Of a DNA stretch of 64,000 nucleotides, positions 46,115 to 54,907 are shown in pieces; the stretch's first letter is position 1, and every line of letters begins with the position of its first letter. The position numbers were made by a program, and so were the translations under genes. Below the pieces are notes generated by a model, which saw nothing but the letters and a program-made list of their open reading frames with translations, was not told the DNA's origin and did no database searches. Source of the DNA: Pelagibius sp. Alg239-R121 (GTDB taxonomy: Bacteria; Pseudomonadota; Alphaproteobacteria; Kiloniellales; Kiloniellaceae); the NCBI RefSeq assembly GCF_947331435.1, contig NZ_CAMZOF010000001.1:1054001-1118000 (forward strand). The letters are read 5' to 3'.

Positions 46115-47764
46115 CTAAACCCGCTCCATGTTGTAGTCGGCCTTTTGTCCGCTCCCGTAACGGCGTAGCGCACCGTCTTCGCCGACAGCATTAGGCCGCT
46201 GGAAGATCCAGTTTTGCCAAGCAGTAAGGCGTCCAAAAATTCTGGTTTCCATGGTCTCCGGACCCGCGAAGCGAAGGTTGGCCTCCATGCCAGTCATGGC
46301 GTCCGGCGAGAAGCTCGCGCGCTCTTCCAGGAAGATCCGCACTTCATCCTCCCAGTCGATGTCATCATAGGCGAAGGTTACAAGGCCAAGTTCGTCCGCT
46401 TCTTCGCCGGAGAGTGTATCGCCCAACCGCTCCTGGATCTGAGTGACTTTTCCCGGTTCGCCGAGAAAACGTGTTTCCAGGCGGCTCAGCCCGTTCGACA
46501 TTGGATGCCGGCCGAAGTTGGCGGCCGAGAGTTGCAGCGATGCCTCTGGGCGATTGTCGCCTTCGAATGCACCGATCGCCATGTAGGAGCGGTCACAGGC
46601 CCAGGCAAGTTCCGCCAAGGTGCCAGCGAAGCAGCTGCCAGGCTCGATCAGTGCCACCAGGGAACGCGATGTCATGTCGACCCGCTTCAGGACCCTGCGC
46701 CAATAAAGCAGGATCTCGCGGGCAAGCCAGTGACTGCTCTCGGATTCGAGAAAGTCGTCGTAGGCGACAACCTTGGTGCCCTCGCCGACAGTTTTGAACT
46801 GGATAACGCCCAGCTCCATCTCGTTCAGGCGCAGATGAAGGATCGCATCATCAAGTTCGCGCGCGGCCCGCAGTGGCCAAAAGGTATCGCCCTGCGAGGT
46901 CATTTCTTCGGCAGAAGCCGGTGGACTGTCTTCGGGCCCCTTGATGGTCACTGTGGCCAGTCCGGCGGTCCGGTCCAACTCAATCTGTACGGTCGAATAG
47001 GTGACGGCGTCGTCGGACAGCGTGCGTGACAGCGGACCGAGTTCGATGCCGCTTGCACCATCTGGGCGATCGGATGTTTTTGCGAGCGCCCCGGTTTTGG
47101 CCGCGACAGTTTCCTCGAAACGGGAATTTGGTACCGTCTCGTCCACCAAACGCCAGTCGACGGCTTTTCTGCCTTTGATGCCTTCTTCGATCGAGCAAAA
47201 GACATCGGCCAGATCTCGGCGAACCTTGCGCTTGTCGGTCACCCGCGTTAGGCCTCCCGTACCGGGCAACACTGCCAGCAGGGGAACCTCTGGCAGAGCC
47301 ACGGAAGAAGAGCCATCGTCGGTCAGAATAATATACTCGGTGGACAGGGCAAGTTCGTACCCGCCGCCGGCACAGGCGCCGTTGACGGCGCTGATGTAGA
47401 ACTGGCCGGAGTGGTTGCTGGCGTCTTCCATCGAGTTGCGGGTCTCGTTTGTGAATTTACAGAAGTTCACCTTGTGGGAATGTGCCGCGCCCGCAAGCAT
47501 GCGGATGTTCGCGCCGGCACAGAAGACCTTTTCCTTGCCGGAACGTAGCACGACGACCTTAACTTCAGGGTGTTCAAACCGCAGCCGCTGAATGGCATCG
47601 GCGAGTTCGATGTCTACACTCAGATCATAGGAATTGAGCTTAAGTTCATAACCTTCGAAGAGGCCGCCCTTTTCATCGACATCCATGATCAGGTTGGCGA
47701 CTGCACCGTCGGTTTCAATGCGCCAGTGCCGGTACCGCGACGGGTCCGTTTGAAAATCGATCAT
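46115..47764 (-). CDS. boxC: 2,3-epoxybenzoyl-CoA dihydrolase BoxC
   Basis: The 549-residue crotonase-superfamily protein opens the epoxide ring with two waters, releasing formate and 3,4-dehydroadipyl-CoA semialdehyde. Two crotonase-like halves are visible; the first has KVVVLRSGKEKVFCAGANIRML and NGACAGGGYELAL, the second SRSLVALIEPGSCFAGTLAELAWACD. The start is the ATG at 47764 (IDFQTDPSRYRHW), preceded by AAAGAGAG; the frame further upstream crosses the repeat element and is not coding. It is the first gene of the box unit. Confidence 0.95.
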   Translation of the reverse strand: MIDFQTDPSRYRHWRIETDGAVANLIMDVDEKGGLFEGYELKLNSYDLSVDIELADAIQRLRFEHPEVKVVVLRSGKEKVFCAGANIRMLAGAAHSHKVNFCKFTNETRNSMEDASNHSGQFYISAVNGACAGGGYELALSTEYIILTDDGSSSVALPEVPLLAVLPGTGGLTRVTDKRKVRRDLADVFCSIEEGIKGRKAVDWRLVDETVPNSRFEETVAAKTGALAKTSDRPDGASGIELGPLSRTLSDDAVTYSTVQIELDRTAGLATVTIKGPEDSPPASAEEMTSQGDTFWPLRAARELDDAILHLRLNEMELGVIQFKTVGEGTKVVAYDDFLESESSHWLAREILLYWRRVLKRVDMTSRSLVALIEPGSCFAGTLAELAWACDRSYMAIGAFEGDNRPEASLQLSAANFGRHPMSNGLSRLETRFLGEPGKVTQIQERLGDTLSGEEADELGLVTFAYDDIDWEDEVRIFLEERASFSPDAMTGMEANLRFAGPETMETRIFGRLTAWQNWIFQRPNAVGEDGALRRYGSGQKADYNMERV

Positions 47765-47800
47765 CTCTCTTTTTCGTCCCTTTATCCCGCTCGCCTGCCC

Positions 47801-47912
47801 AGAGTCTGATTGTTTTCTTTCGATCAAAGAAAACGTAACCAGTCTTTCCTCAGAACGTATCAGAGGGCGATTTGCGCTTTTGACCGTTTCCGTCAAGGAC
47901 GACCGCAGTCTG
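47801..47912 (-). repeat. Dispersed two-hairpin element, copy B (upstream of boxC)
   Basis: The element starts AGAGTCTGATTG and ends near CCGCAGTCTG. Hairpin 1 is a perfect 9-bp stem (GTTTTCTTT 47812-47820, AAAGAAAAC 47826-47834). Hairpin 2 pairs TTGAC (47880-47884) with GTCAA (47892-47896). The centre holds ATCAGAGGGCGATTTGCGC, identical to copy C. It ends 36 bases before the boxC ATG. Confidence 0.65.
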
Positions 47913-47989
47913 GTGGCGCGCACTGGTGTCGAGTTGGCCTTCCACGGCTCTTGGTGAGAAGTGTAGTGCAGGTCGGGCTTCGGTCAAGC

Positions 47990-48046
47990 AGAAAAATGCA
48001 TTATGTATCGTATAAATCCACATTAAGAGCAATATAATGCATAAAT
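47990..48046 (-). promoter_or_regulatory. Candidate boxC promoter/operator with two ATGCAT sites
   Basis: This AT-rich stretch just downstream of the DUF309 stop has ATGCAT at 47996 and 48037, the second within AATATAATGCAT. The same 12 bases occur in the region upstream of the benzoate binding-protein gene. As I recall, BzdR/BoxR proteins bind TGCA half-sites, so these are candidate BoxR operators. About 230 bases, including repeat copy B, separate it from the boxC start. Confidence 0.45.
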
Positions 48047-48050
48047 CTAC

Positions 48051-48521
48051 TTACTGTTCAAAAAACTTCAAGTCGACGCCCATGTAACTTCTCTCACCTC
48101 CGCCAAGCACAGCTTTCAGTTCTTCCAACAGTCGGCTGATCTCAAGGGTGAGCCTCCGGGTGGCCTTATCCTTACCCATCGCGCGTTTTAGGCAAGCGTT
48201 CGACATTTGAATTGCCATTTTGAGAAAAAGCCTCTCGACGCTATTGGGGCGGCTGGCCCGCCACACACTTTCCCAAACTTCGTGCGCTTCCCAATAAAAG
48301 CCGGCCTCGAAGAGAGACCAGCCGTATCGATACGGAATGTTATCCGGCCAATCTTCCGCTCTGATGACGTCTGGGCTGGCTGCTTTGGCTTTCCCCAGCA
48401 CTGCTGCCTCCGGGGTGGTCCCGGTTCCCGGACGATGCGGGCATTTGGGCAAAGCAAGGCACTCCAGTGGAAGACTGGTGCTGCCGAGAGTGCCGAGCGT
48501 AAGCGCCATCGAAGTTCCCAT
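48051..48521 (-). CDS. DUF309 protein in the benzoate operon
   Basis: The 156-residue protein has the DUF309 core WSLFEAGFYWEAHEVWESVWR and a second helix pair ending in LLEELKAVLGG. The conserved His and Glu of the core suggest a metal or catalytic site, but no function is established. Its ATG at 48521 is preceded by AAAGGAG and follows the hydrolase stop by seven bases. It closes the second benzoate unit. Confidence 0.75.
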   Translation of the reverse strand: MGTSMALTLGTLGSTSLPLECLALPKCPHRPGTGTTPEAAVLGKAKAASPDVIRAEDWPDNIPYRYGWSLFEAGFYWEAHEVWESVWRASRPNSVERLFLKMAIQMSNACLKRAMGKDKATRRLTLEISRLLEELKAVLGGGERSYMGVDLKFFEQ

Positions 48522-48528
48522 GTCTCCT

Positions 48529-49350
48529 TTACCTCTGTTGCCGAATGTTGGCTGCTTCGTCTCCATCAAACAGCGTTGCAGTGAATCGGCTGATCGCTGC
48601 AAGGGTCTGTTCCGGTTGTTCGCGAAAGGGCGTATGGGCACAGTTCGATAGAAAGAGGCTCTCGAACTCACCGCCGCAGAGTTCTTCGATAGAACAAACT
48701 TGCGCCGCGGTTCCGTACTGATCTTCCAGACCTTGCAGCACGATCACCGGCACTGTGATCGTCGGCAGGAAGTCACGCAGATCCCAATTGCGGAACTCGG
48801 GATCGAGCCAGGCGCCAATCCAGCCCCAGAAGGCGCAATCCACATTGTCGCCGTGATACTTTTGCAGGCGTGTGCGGAGGTCCGTCGTTTCGAAAGTCAC
48901 CTTGGTTTCGGCGATCGCGGCAATGCCCATGTCTTCGGTAAAGAAGTGCGGTGCCATCAGGACCAACCCTAGGATCCGCGGGTCGGCGATTGCGCCGGCA
49001 TGGATCGCGGCAATAGACGCGCCGTCGGAATGCCCGACCAGCAGACCGCTCGTAAAGCCGATGGCATCCAGCAGCTTCGGCAAAACCTGGATTGCTTCAT
49101 CATGCATGTAAGCCAGCGATCGCGGCACCTCGCAGGGAGAGGAACCACCGTACCCCTGGCGGGAATAGACGAAGACGCCAAGGCCGGTCGCTCTGGCCAA
49201 CTGCTCTGGAAAATTACGCCACATGGCCGTGCAGCCCAGGCCTTCGTGCAGCAGCACGATCGTTGGTGCCTCGTCAGGACGCGGACCGATCATCCGGTAT
49301 TCGAGATCGGCATCATCGATGATCAGGGATCCGGCATCCTCGAGGGTCAT
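48529..49350 (-). CDS. Alpha/beta hydrolase in the benzoate operon
   Basis: The 273-residue hydrolase has the nucleophile elbow VGHSDGAS, an oxyanion segment VLLHEGLGCTAMW, an acid residue in VPVIVLQGLEDQYGT and the catalytic His in FLSNCAHTPFREQPEQTL. It fits an esterase, lactonase or thioesterase. In Box clusters such hydrolases are frequent and their role is unsettled. It lies six bases after the ligase gene. Confidence 0.88.
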   Translation of the reverse strand: MTLEDAGSLIIDDADLEYRMIGPRPDEAPTIVLLHEGLGCTAMWRNFPEQLARATGLGVFVYSRQGYGGSSPCEVPRSLAYMHDEAIQVLPKLLDAIGFTSGLLVGHSDGASIAAIHAGAIADPRILGLVLMAPHFFTEDMGIAAIAETKVTFETTDLRTRLQKYHGDNVDCAFWGWIGAWLDPEFRNWDLRDFLPTITVPVIVLQGLEDQYGTAAQVCSIEELCGGEFESLFLSNCAHTPFREQPEQTLAAISRFTATLFDGDEAANIRQQR

Positions 49351-49356
49351 AGTGTG

Positions 49357-50892
49357 TCAGTCTCTCAGTTTGAAGCGTTGGATTTTGCCGGTCGCGGTCT
49401 TGGGCAGCGACTCGACGAAAACGATGTCGCGGGGATATTTCCATTTTCCGATACTGGTCTGCACGTGGTCTTTCAAGGTTTCGAACATGCCCTCTGGCGC
49501 GACACCATTCTGAAGGATGACGAAGGCTCTGGGTTTGGTCAGGCCTTCCGGGTCGTCGAAGGGCACGACCGCCGCCTCCAGAACTCTTTCATGTGAAATA
49601 AGGGCGGACTCGACTTCGAATGGCGAGACCCAGATACCGCTGACCTTAAACATGTCGTCGGTGCGGCCGCAGTAATGATAGCGGCCGTCAGCATCGCGAG
49701 TGTACTTGTCGCCGGTGCGGGTCCATTCGCCCTCGAACGTCAGGCGACTTTTTTCCCGTTGATTCCAATAACCACTGGCTGCTGATGCACCGCGTACCAG
49801 CAACTCGCCGACTTCGTCGTCCGCGACCTCTTGACCCTGTTCATCGATAAGGCGCAAGTCGTAGCCGGGCACCGCCAGTCCCGAGGTGCCATAGACGACG
49901 TCGTCAGGCCGGTTGGAAAGGAAGATGTGCAGCATCTCGGTCGAGCCTACGCCGTCCAGGATGTCCACTTCCATTGCCTTCATCCAAGACTTTCCAACCT
50001 CTTCAGGCAGTGCTTCGCCAGCCGAAAGGCAGCGTCGCAAGCGCATAGAGGCTTGTTCCCGGCTGCAGTTCGGGTGCGCCAGAAGCGCAGCATAGAGGGT
50101 CGGGACACCGCAATAGATCGTAGGCTGATGCTGTTTCAGGAGTTCCAGAACGGCGTCAGGTGTCGGGCGGCCAGGGAAGAGAATCGTCGTGGCGCCGACT
50201 GACATAGGAAAACTCATGCCGTTGCCCAGGCCATAGGCAAAGAACAGCTTCGCAGCGGAATAGATAACGTCGTCTTCCTGGATTCCCAGTACGTCCTGCC
50301 CATAGAGTCGTGCGGTTTCCATCAGGCTGGTGTGCACGTGCGGCACGCCTTTGGGCATGCCGGTGGAGCCGGATGAGTAAAGCCAGAAAGCAGTTTCGTC
50401 CGCGCAGGTTTCAACCGTCTCAAAGCTATCGGGTTGTTGTTCCAAACTCGCCGTAAAATCGGCATGTATGCCGCTCTCGCCGCCGACGACGTAAATAGAT
50501 TTGAGCTGCGGCAGTTTTCCCAACACCGGCCCAACCGTTTCCAGCAACGCCGCAGAAACGAACAGAACCTTGGCACGGGAGTCATCGAGAATGTAGTGAT
50601 ATTGATCCGTAGACAGTAAGGTATTCAGTGCGACCGGGATAACGCCGGCCTTGATTGCACCCCAGAAGATGATCGGAAAGTCGGTCGTATCGAGGACCAA
50701 CATGGCCACCCGGTCTTCGCGCTCAATGCCCTGGGCGGTCAAAAGATTGGCGGCGCGACTGCTCTCGCTCTCGAGATCGCCGTAGGTCAGGCTTCGCTCC
50801 GGATCGATAAATGCGGCCTTATCGCTTCGTCCGGCGGTGATGTTTCTGTCGATGAAATCCGAAGCGGCGTTGTAGGTTCTTGGATAGTCCAT
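49357..50892 (-). CDS. bclA: Benzoate-CoA ligase
   Basis: The 511-residue AMP-forming ligase activates benzoate to benzoyl-CoA, the substrate of BoxAB. The AMP-binding motif is WLYSSGSTGMPKGVPH; RTGDKYTRDADGRYHYCGRTDDMFKVSGIWVSP and the catalytic lysine in KTATGKIQRFKL mark the C-terminal domain. IYCGVPTLYAALL and DGVGSTEMLHIFLSN fit the benzoate-CoA ligase group. Placement with box genes and a Liv importer supports benzoate or a close analogue as substrate. Confidence 0.92.
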   Translation of the reverse strand: MDYPRTYNAASDFIDRNITAGRSDKAAFIDPERSLTYGDLESESSRAANLLTAQGIEREDRVAMLVLDTTDFPIIFWGAIKAGVIPVALNTLLSTDQYHYILDDSRAKVLFVSAALLETVGPVLGKLPQLKSIYVVGGESGIHADFTASLEQQPDSFETVETCADETAFWLYSSGSTGMPKGVPHVHTSLMETARLYGQDVLGIQEDDVIYSAAKLFFAYGLGNGMSFPMSVGATTILFPGRPTPDAVLELLKQHQPTIYCGVPTLYAALLAHPNCSREQASMRLRRCLSAGEALPEEVGKSWMKAMEVDILDGVGSTEMLHIFLSNRPDDVVYGTSGLAVPGYDLRLIDEQGQEVADDEVGELLVRGASAASGYWNQREKSRLTFEGEWTRTGDKYTRDADGRYHYCGRTDDMFKVSGIWVSPFEVESALISHERVLEAAVVPFDDPEGLTKPRAFVILQNGVAPEGMFETLKDHVQTSIGKWKYPRDIVFVESLPKTATGKIQRFKLRD

Positions 50893-50910
50893 AGCGTTTC
50901 CTCCCGCTTT

Positions 50911-51378
50911 CTATTTCCCGGTAAATTCGATCGCGCCGTCGGGCAGTAGATAGAGGATGTAAGCGTCGCCACCAGTAACTGTCGGCCAGTGGTCGCTGCC
51001 GGCGGGATAGACGTACCAGCCGCGCTCGATGTCGTCGAATTTGGCGTCGCCCTCAACCGGCATGATCATGCCGATCTCACCCTGAGTATGAATGTGGTGT
51101 GGTCCTTTGACGTCAGTCATGCGGACCACGTCGACGGAGAAGCGGCCAGCTTGAGCACCGGGTTTGATCGCCCGTCCGAAGCGTATGCCACCCATCTCAC
51201 GCGCACACAGCCAGCCTTCCGCTTCTCCGTCCCGGCACAGGGCCTCGACCTGCTGAAAGACGTCGCCTTCGGCCGGAATTTGCGTGTTGAGAAAGACGGC
51301 CAGATCGTCATCGAGTGCACGTTCGCCGATTGTCGCTGCGACGTCGCTCATGACCCGTTCGAAGTCCGCTTGTGCCAT
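50911..51378 (-). CDS. DUF4863 cupin protein (4-hydroxylaminobenzoate lyase family)
   Basis: The 155-residue protein is a small cupin: GPHHIHTQGEIGMIMPVEGDAKFDD contains the metal-binding His pair and Glu, and YPAGSDHWPTVTGG the distal His. The family includes a lyase acting on 4-hydroxylaminobenzoate, but most members found near benzoate genes have no tested role. The start at 51378 has GAGAGGAAAG upstream. It lies between livF and the ligase gene with gaps under 35 bases. Confidence 0.75.
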   Translation of the reverse strand: MAQADFERVMSDVAATIGERALDDDLAVFLNTQIPAEGDVFQQVEALCRDGEAEGWLCAREMGGIRFGRAIKPGAQAGRFSVDVVRMTDVKGPHHIHTQGEIGMIMPVEGDAKFDDIERGWYVYPAGSDHWPTVTGGDAYILYLLPDGAIEFTGK

Positions 51379-51410
51379 GTCTCTTTCCTCTCTCACCTTT
51401 GGTGGAACGG

Positions 51411-52103
51411 TTACACGCCCAGCCAGGTTTTTTGAACGGCTTGGTCGGCCAGGATCTCCGCTGTCGAGCCCGACCATTGAATGGCGCCCTTGCCGAGCAC
51501 GTAAACCCGGTCGGCCAGGTTGGTCGCGAAGCGGAAGTTCTGTTCGACCAGCAGGATGGTCATGCCCTCGTGCTTGATCGCCTCTAGGCGTTCCTCGATG
51601 TCCTGTACAATGATCGGGGCAAGACCTTCGGTCGGTTCGTCGAGCAGCAGCAAATCGGGGTTGAGCAAAAGTGCGCGGGCGATCGCGAGCATCTGTTGTT
51701 CACCACCGGAGAGTTGAGCCCCTCCGTTGGACCGTCGGGCTTCCAGGCGTGGAAAAATCTCGAATACCCTTGGGATGGTCCAGGGGCCGGGCCGACGCCC
51801 CTCCGCCAACGTCAGGTTCTCATAGACCGAAAGCGACGGAAAGATCCCACGGGTCTCGGGCATGTAAGAAACGCCGCGGCGCGCCATCGCATGCGGTTTC
51901 TGGCCGCTTGTTTCCTCACCCTTGAGGAGAATGCTGCCTTGTTTCGGTGGGGTCAGTCCAATGATGGAGCGCAGTGTTGTGGTTTTACCTGCACCATTGC
52001 GCCCGAGCAGAGAGACGACTTCACCCTCGCCGACGTCCAGCGAAACCCCATGCAGGATATGGCTGGCGCCATAGTAACTGTGGATACCCTCGACCTTCAG
52101 CAT
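51411..52103 (-). CDS. Branched-chain/aromatic-acid ABC ATPase LivF type (benzoate unit)
   Basis: The 230-residue ATPase has Walker A GRNGAGKTT, signature LSGGEQQM, Walker B LLLLDEPTEGLAP and H-loop LVEQN, the usual LivF form. It overlaps the LivG gene by seven bases. In aromatic-acid clusters such HAAT-family importers take up benzoate derivatives. Confidence 0.94.
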   Translation of the reverse strand: MLKVEGIHSYYGASHILHGVSLDVGEGEVVSLLGRNGAGKTTTLRSIIGLTPPKQGSILLKGEETSGQKPHAMARRGVSYMPETRGIFPSLSVYENLTLAEGRRPGPWTIPRVFEIFPRLEARRSNGGAQLSGGEQQMLAIARALLLNPDLLLLDEPTEGLAPIIVQDIEERLEAIKHEGMTILLVEQNFRFATNLADRVYVLGKGAIQWSGSTAEILADQAVQKTWLGV

Positions 52104-52849
52104 TGTTCCTGCGCCGTCTTTCCGCCCAGGTAGGTTTCCTGAACAATGTCCGAACCGCGCACCTCCTGCGGCGTTCCTTCCATCAGGATCTCGCCATAGT
52201 TGAGCACCGTGATGCGATCAGCGTGGGAGAACACCAGATCCATGTCATGCTCGATCAGCAGCACCGCCAAATCCCGCGGCAGGTCGTCGATGAGCTGCAG
52301 CATGCGGCCGGTTTCTTCCGGGCTCATTCCCGAGGTCGGCTCGTCCAGCAACAGCACCTTGGGGGCGGCCATCAGAGCCAGGCCGACTTCGAGTTGGCGC
52401 TGCGCGCCGTACGACAGTTCCGAAACGCCGTGATCAAGCAACTCGGCCAGACCGATTTGTTCGGCAATCGCTGCCGTCTTTTCCTGGGCACTACGGTTGT
52501 CCGACAAACGACGCCAGAAGTGAAAGCCGTAGCCTTGAGCGACAATATCCGCCAGCACCAGGTTGTCGCGCACTGTCCCGCTGAGGAAGAGATTATTCTT
52601 CTGGAAGCTGCGCGATAGGCCGCGGCGCGCACGCCGGTCTGGTGCGAAGCGGGTGACGTCTTGCTCGCCGATCAGAATGCGGCCTTCGTCGGGTAAGAGC
52701 TCGCCTGCCAGCAAATTGAAGAGCGTCGTTTTACCGGCACCATTCGGCCCGATGATGGCATGACGCCTGCCGGTGGGAACTTCCAGAGATACGTCCTTCG
52801 TGACCTGCAGCGCCCCAAAAGATTTGAAAATCCGTTCAGCCCGCAGCAT
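52097..52849 (-). CDS. ABC ATPase LivG type (benzoate unit)
   Basis: The 250-residue ATPase has Walker A GPNGAGKTT, signature LSYGAQRQLEVG (the LivG form), Walker B VLLLDEPTSGMSPEE and H-loop LLIEHDMDLV. The ATG at 52849 has GGAGG upstream and overlaps the permease stop by 14 bases; a longer upstream frame lies inside the permease gene. Confidence 0.93.
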   Translation of the reverse strand: MLRAERIFKSFGALQVTKDVSLEVPTGRRHAIIGPNGAGKTTLFNLLAGELLPDEGRILIGEQDVTRFAPDRRARRGLSRSFQKNNLFLSGTVRDNLVLADIVAQGYGFHFWRRLSDNRSAQEKTAAIAEQIGLAELLDHGVSELSYGAQRQLEVGLALMAAPKVLLLDEPTSGMSPEETGRMLQLIDDLPRDLAVLLIEHDMDLVFSHADRITVLNYGEILMEGTPQEVRGSDIVQETYLGGKTAQEQC

Positions 52850-53834
52850 CGTTCGACCTCCGGGCTGTCGACTTGGATTGGGCGCCACGGCGCGCGACAA
52901 AACGCCAACCGGCTTCCAACCAGCCGACGACACCGTTCTTTCCCCCCATGACGACCAGGATCAGGAACAGGCCAAGCCAGAGTCCCCAATAATCGGTCAG
53001 ATCACTCAGTTCATGACGGAGCAGGGTGATTAATGCCGCGCCGATGATCGGGCCCACCAACGTGCCCAGGCCGCCGAGAATAGCGATGACCAGCACCTCG
53101 CCGGATGTCGTCCAGTGCAGCAGTTGCGGTGCGATAAACATGGTGTGCTGGGCACTTAGAGTTCCAGCGAAACCGGCGAGTGCGCCCGAAAAAGCGAAGA
53201 TACTGGTTTGGTAGAGCTGCACCGGCAACCCCAGCGCGCGCATCCGTCCCGCATTGTCGTGCAGACCGGTCAGCACAGCACCATAGGGTGATCCAAGCAA
53301 CCGTAAGAGCAACAGATAGACAACGGCAACAAGCAGAATCAGTGTCAGCGCAAAGATGCCGGGGTCGTTCAAATCCACGCCTATGGCAGAAAGGTCCAAC
53401 CTGGGAATGCCCGCCAAGCCGTCATCGCCACCCAGCGCGCGAGTCTTGAAGACAAGTTCGTAACCCATCTCGCCGATCGCCAGGGTAATCATAATAAAAA
53501 AGATGCCCTGCACCCGCGTCACAACAGCGCCAACCACCAACGACACCAGCCCGGTCAAGAGTGTGGCCGCCGCCATGGAAAGGGATGCCGGCCAACCCCA
53601 AATCGCGGTAAAGACAGCGAAGCTGTAGGCTCCGCATCCGAACAAGGCTGCATGCCCCAAACTCACCAGGCCGGTGTATCCAGCCAGGAGGTCCAGGCTC
53701 ATGGCAAGCAAGGCGAGGACAGCGATCTCTGCAAGAATTTCCATGCCAAAGTACTCGGCATTGGTCCAGGAGATCAGTAACGTAATCAGAGTCAGGGCGG
53801 CAAGCGCTGGCCGGAAGCTTATCAAACTTCGCAT
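52836..53834 (-). CDS. ABC permease LivM type (benzoate unit)
   Basis: The 332-residue membrane protein has about nine hydrophobic helices and the LivM signatures SLDLLAGYTGLVSLGHAALFGCGAY and GLGTLVGPIIGAALI. The basic C-terminal tail is unremarkable. It follows livH by four bases. Confidence 0.93.
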   Translation of the reverse strand: MRSLISFRPALAALTLITLLISWTNAEYFGMEILAEIAVLALLAMSLDLLAGYTGLVSLGHAALFGCGAYSFAVFTAIWGWPASLSMAAATLLTGLVSLVVGAVVTRVQGIFFIMITLAIGEMGYELVFKTRALGGDDGLAGIPRLDLSAIGVDLNDPGIFALTLILLVAVVYLLLLRLLGSPYGAVLTGLHDNAGRMRALGLPVQLYQTSIFAFSGALAGFAGTLSAQHTMFIAPQLLHWTTSGEVLVIAILGGLGTLVGPIIGAALITLLRHELSDLTDYWGLWLGLFLILVVMGGKNGVVGWLEAGWRFVARRGAQSKSTARRSNDAAG

Positions 53835-53838
53835 CAGC

Positions 53839-54711
53839 CTAACCTCGCGCCGGGAACAAGCCCGACGGCCGGATCAGCAACACCGCAACCAGCAAGGCAT
53901 ACATCAGCATGCTGGCGAAGCTCGGAATAATCACCTGCCCAAAGGTCAGTGTCGTGCCGATCAACAGCGACCCCGCGAAGGCGCCTTTCAGACTGCCGAG
54001 TCCGCCGACTACGACCACCACGAGGGTTGGTACCAGAATCGAAACTCCCATGCCGGCTTCGGCAGAAAACGCGGGCATGGCGACGACGCCTGCGAGCCCA
54101 GCCAGTGCGCTGCCAATCAAAAAAACCACAAAAAAAGTGCGCTCCACATTCACGCCGAGACAGCTTGCAGTCTCAGGATCGTCGACACCGGCTCGGACTT
54201 CAGCACCCAATCGGGTGTGTTCGAGCAGGAGAAACAGTGCAGCGAAAACCACCAGGCCGACACAGATGATAAAGAGCCGGTAACTGGGGTAGATCTCACC
54301 GAAGATCTCGAAGCTGCCCGAGAAGGGGATGCCGCTAGTGACCCCGAGCTGGTCGGTGCCCCAGAGATAGCGCTGAATGTCGAGGAGAACGAAAATCAAA
54401 CCGAAGGTAACCAGAACCTGCTTCATGGGTCCGGCCTTACGCATACGGTCGATGATCAGAATGTAGAGAATGGCGCCGACCAGCATTACGCAGAGGGGTG
54501 CCAGAAGGTAGGCAAGCCACATACCTCCGGTCGCTTGCGCGATGGAATAGCCGAACAGTGCTCCTAGGGCATAGAGCGATCCATGGGCGAGGTTCACGAA
54601 GTTCATCAAGCCGAAAATGACCGTTAGCCCTACTGACAGCAGGAACAGCAACATTGAGAGCTGTAGGCTGTTCAGTACCTGAACGAACCAAAATCCGCTA
54701 TCTGTCAGCAC
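53839..54711 (-). CDS. ABC permease LivH type (benzoate unit)
   Basis: The 290-residue permease shows the LivH segments GLTVIFGLMNFVNLAHGSLYALGA and VVVVGGLGSLKGAFAGSLLIG, with about eight hydrophobic helices. A 196-base gap with a hairpin separates it from the binding-protein gene upstream. Confidence 0.93.
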   Translation of the reverse strand: MLTDSGFWFVQVLNSLQLSMLLFLLSVGLTVIFGLMNFVNLAHGSLYALGALFGYSIAQATGGMWLAYLLAPLCVMLVGAILYILIIDRMRKAGPMKQVLVTFGLIFVLLDIQRYLWGTDQLGVTSGIPFSGSFEIFGEIYPSYRLFIICVGLVVFAALFLLLEHTRLGAEVRAGVDDPETASCLGVNVERTFFVVFLIGSALAGLAGVVAMPAFSAEAGMGVSILVPTLVVVVVGGLGSLKGAFAGSLLIGTTLTFGQVIIPSFASMLMYALLVAVLLIRPSGLFPARG

Positions 54712-54861
54712 GTCACTCTCTCAAAATTCCAACGGACGATTCTGTTCGGCTTCGTATCTTGAGTCTTTGTCGAAGATTGAACTGGATTTAACCAGCCGCA
54801 AACATGCCGGCCCGGTATTGCGTGCTTCATATCTTATCACAGTGGGGTGCGTAAAAACGCA

Positions 54862-54891
54862 TCCGGCCGGAGACCTGCGCCCCCGGCCGGA
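54862..54891 (-). promoter_or_regulatory. Intercistronic hairpin after the benzoate-unit binding-protein gene
   Basis: TCCGGCCGG (54862-54870) pairs with CCGGCCGGA (54883-54891) around a 12-base loop, 17 bases past the stop. A second small stem with a TTTTT run follows on the minus strand (GCGTTTTTACGC). It may partly terminate and keep the binding protein in excess. Confidence 0.65.
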
Positions 54892-54907
54892 AGAAAAAGG
54901 CGGTCGA

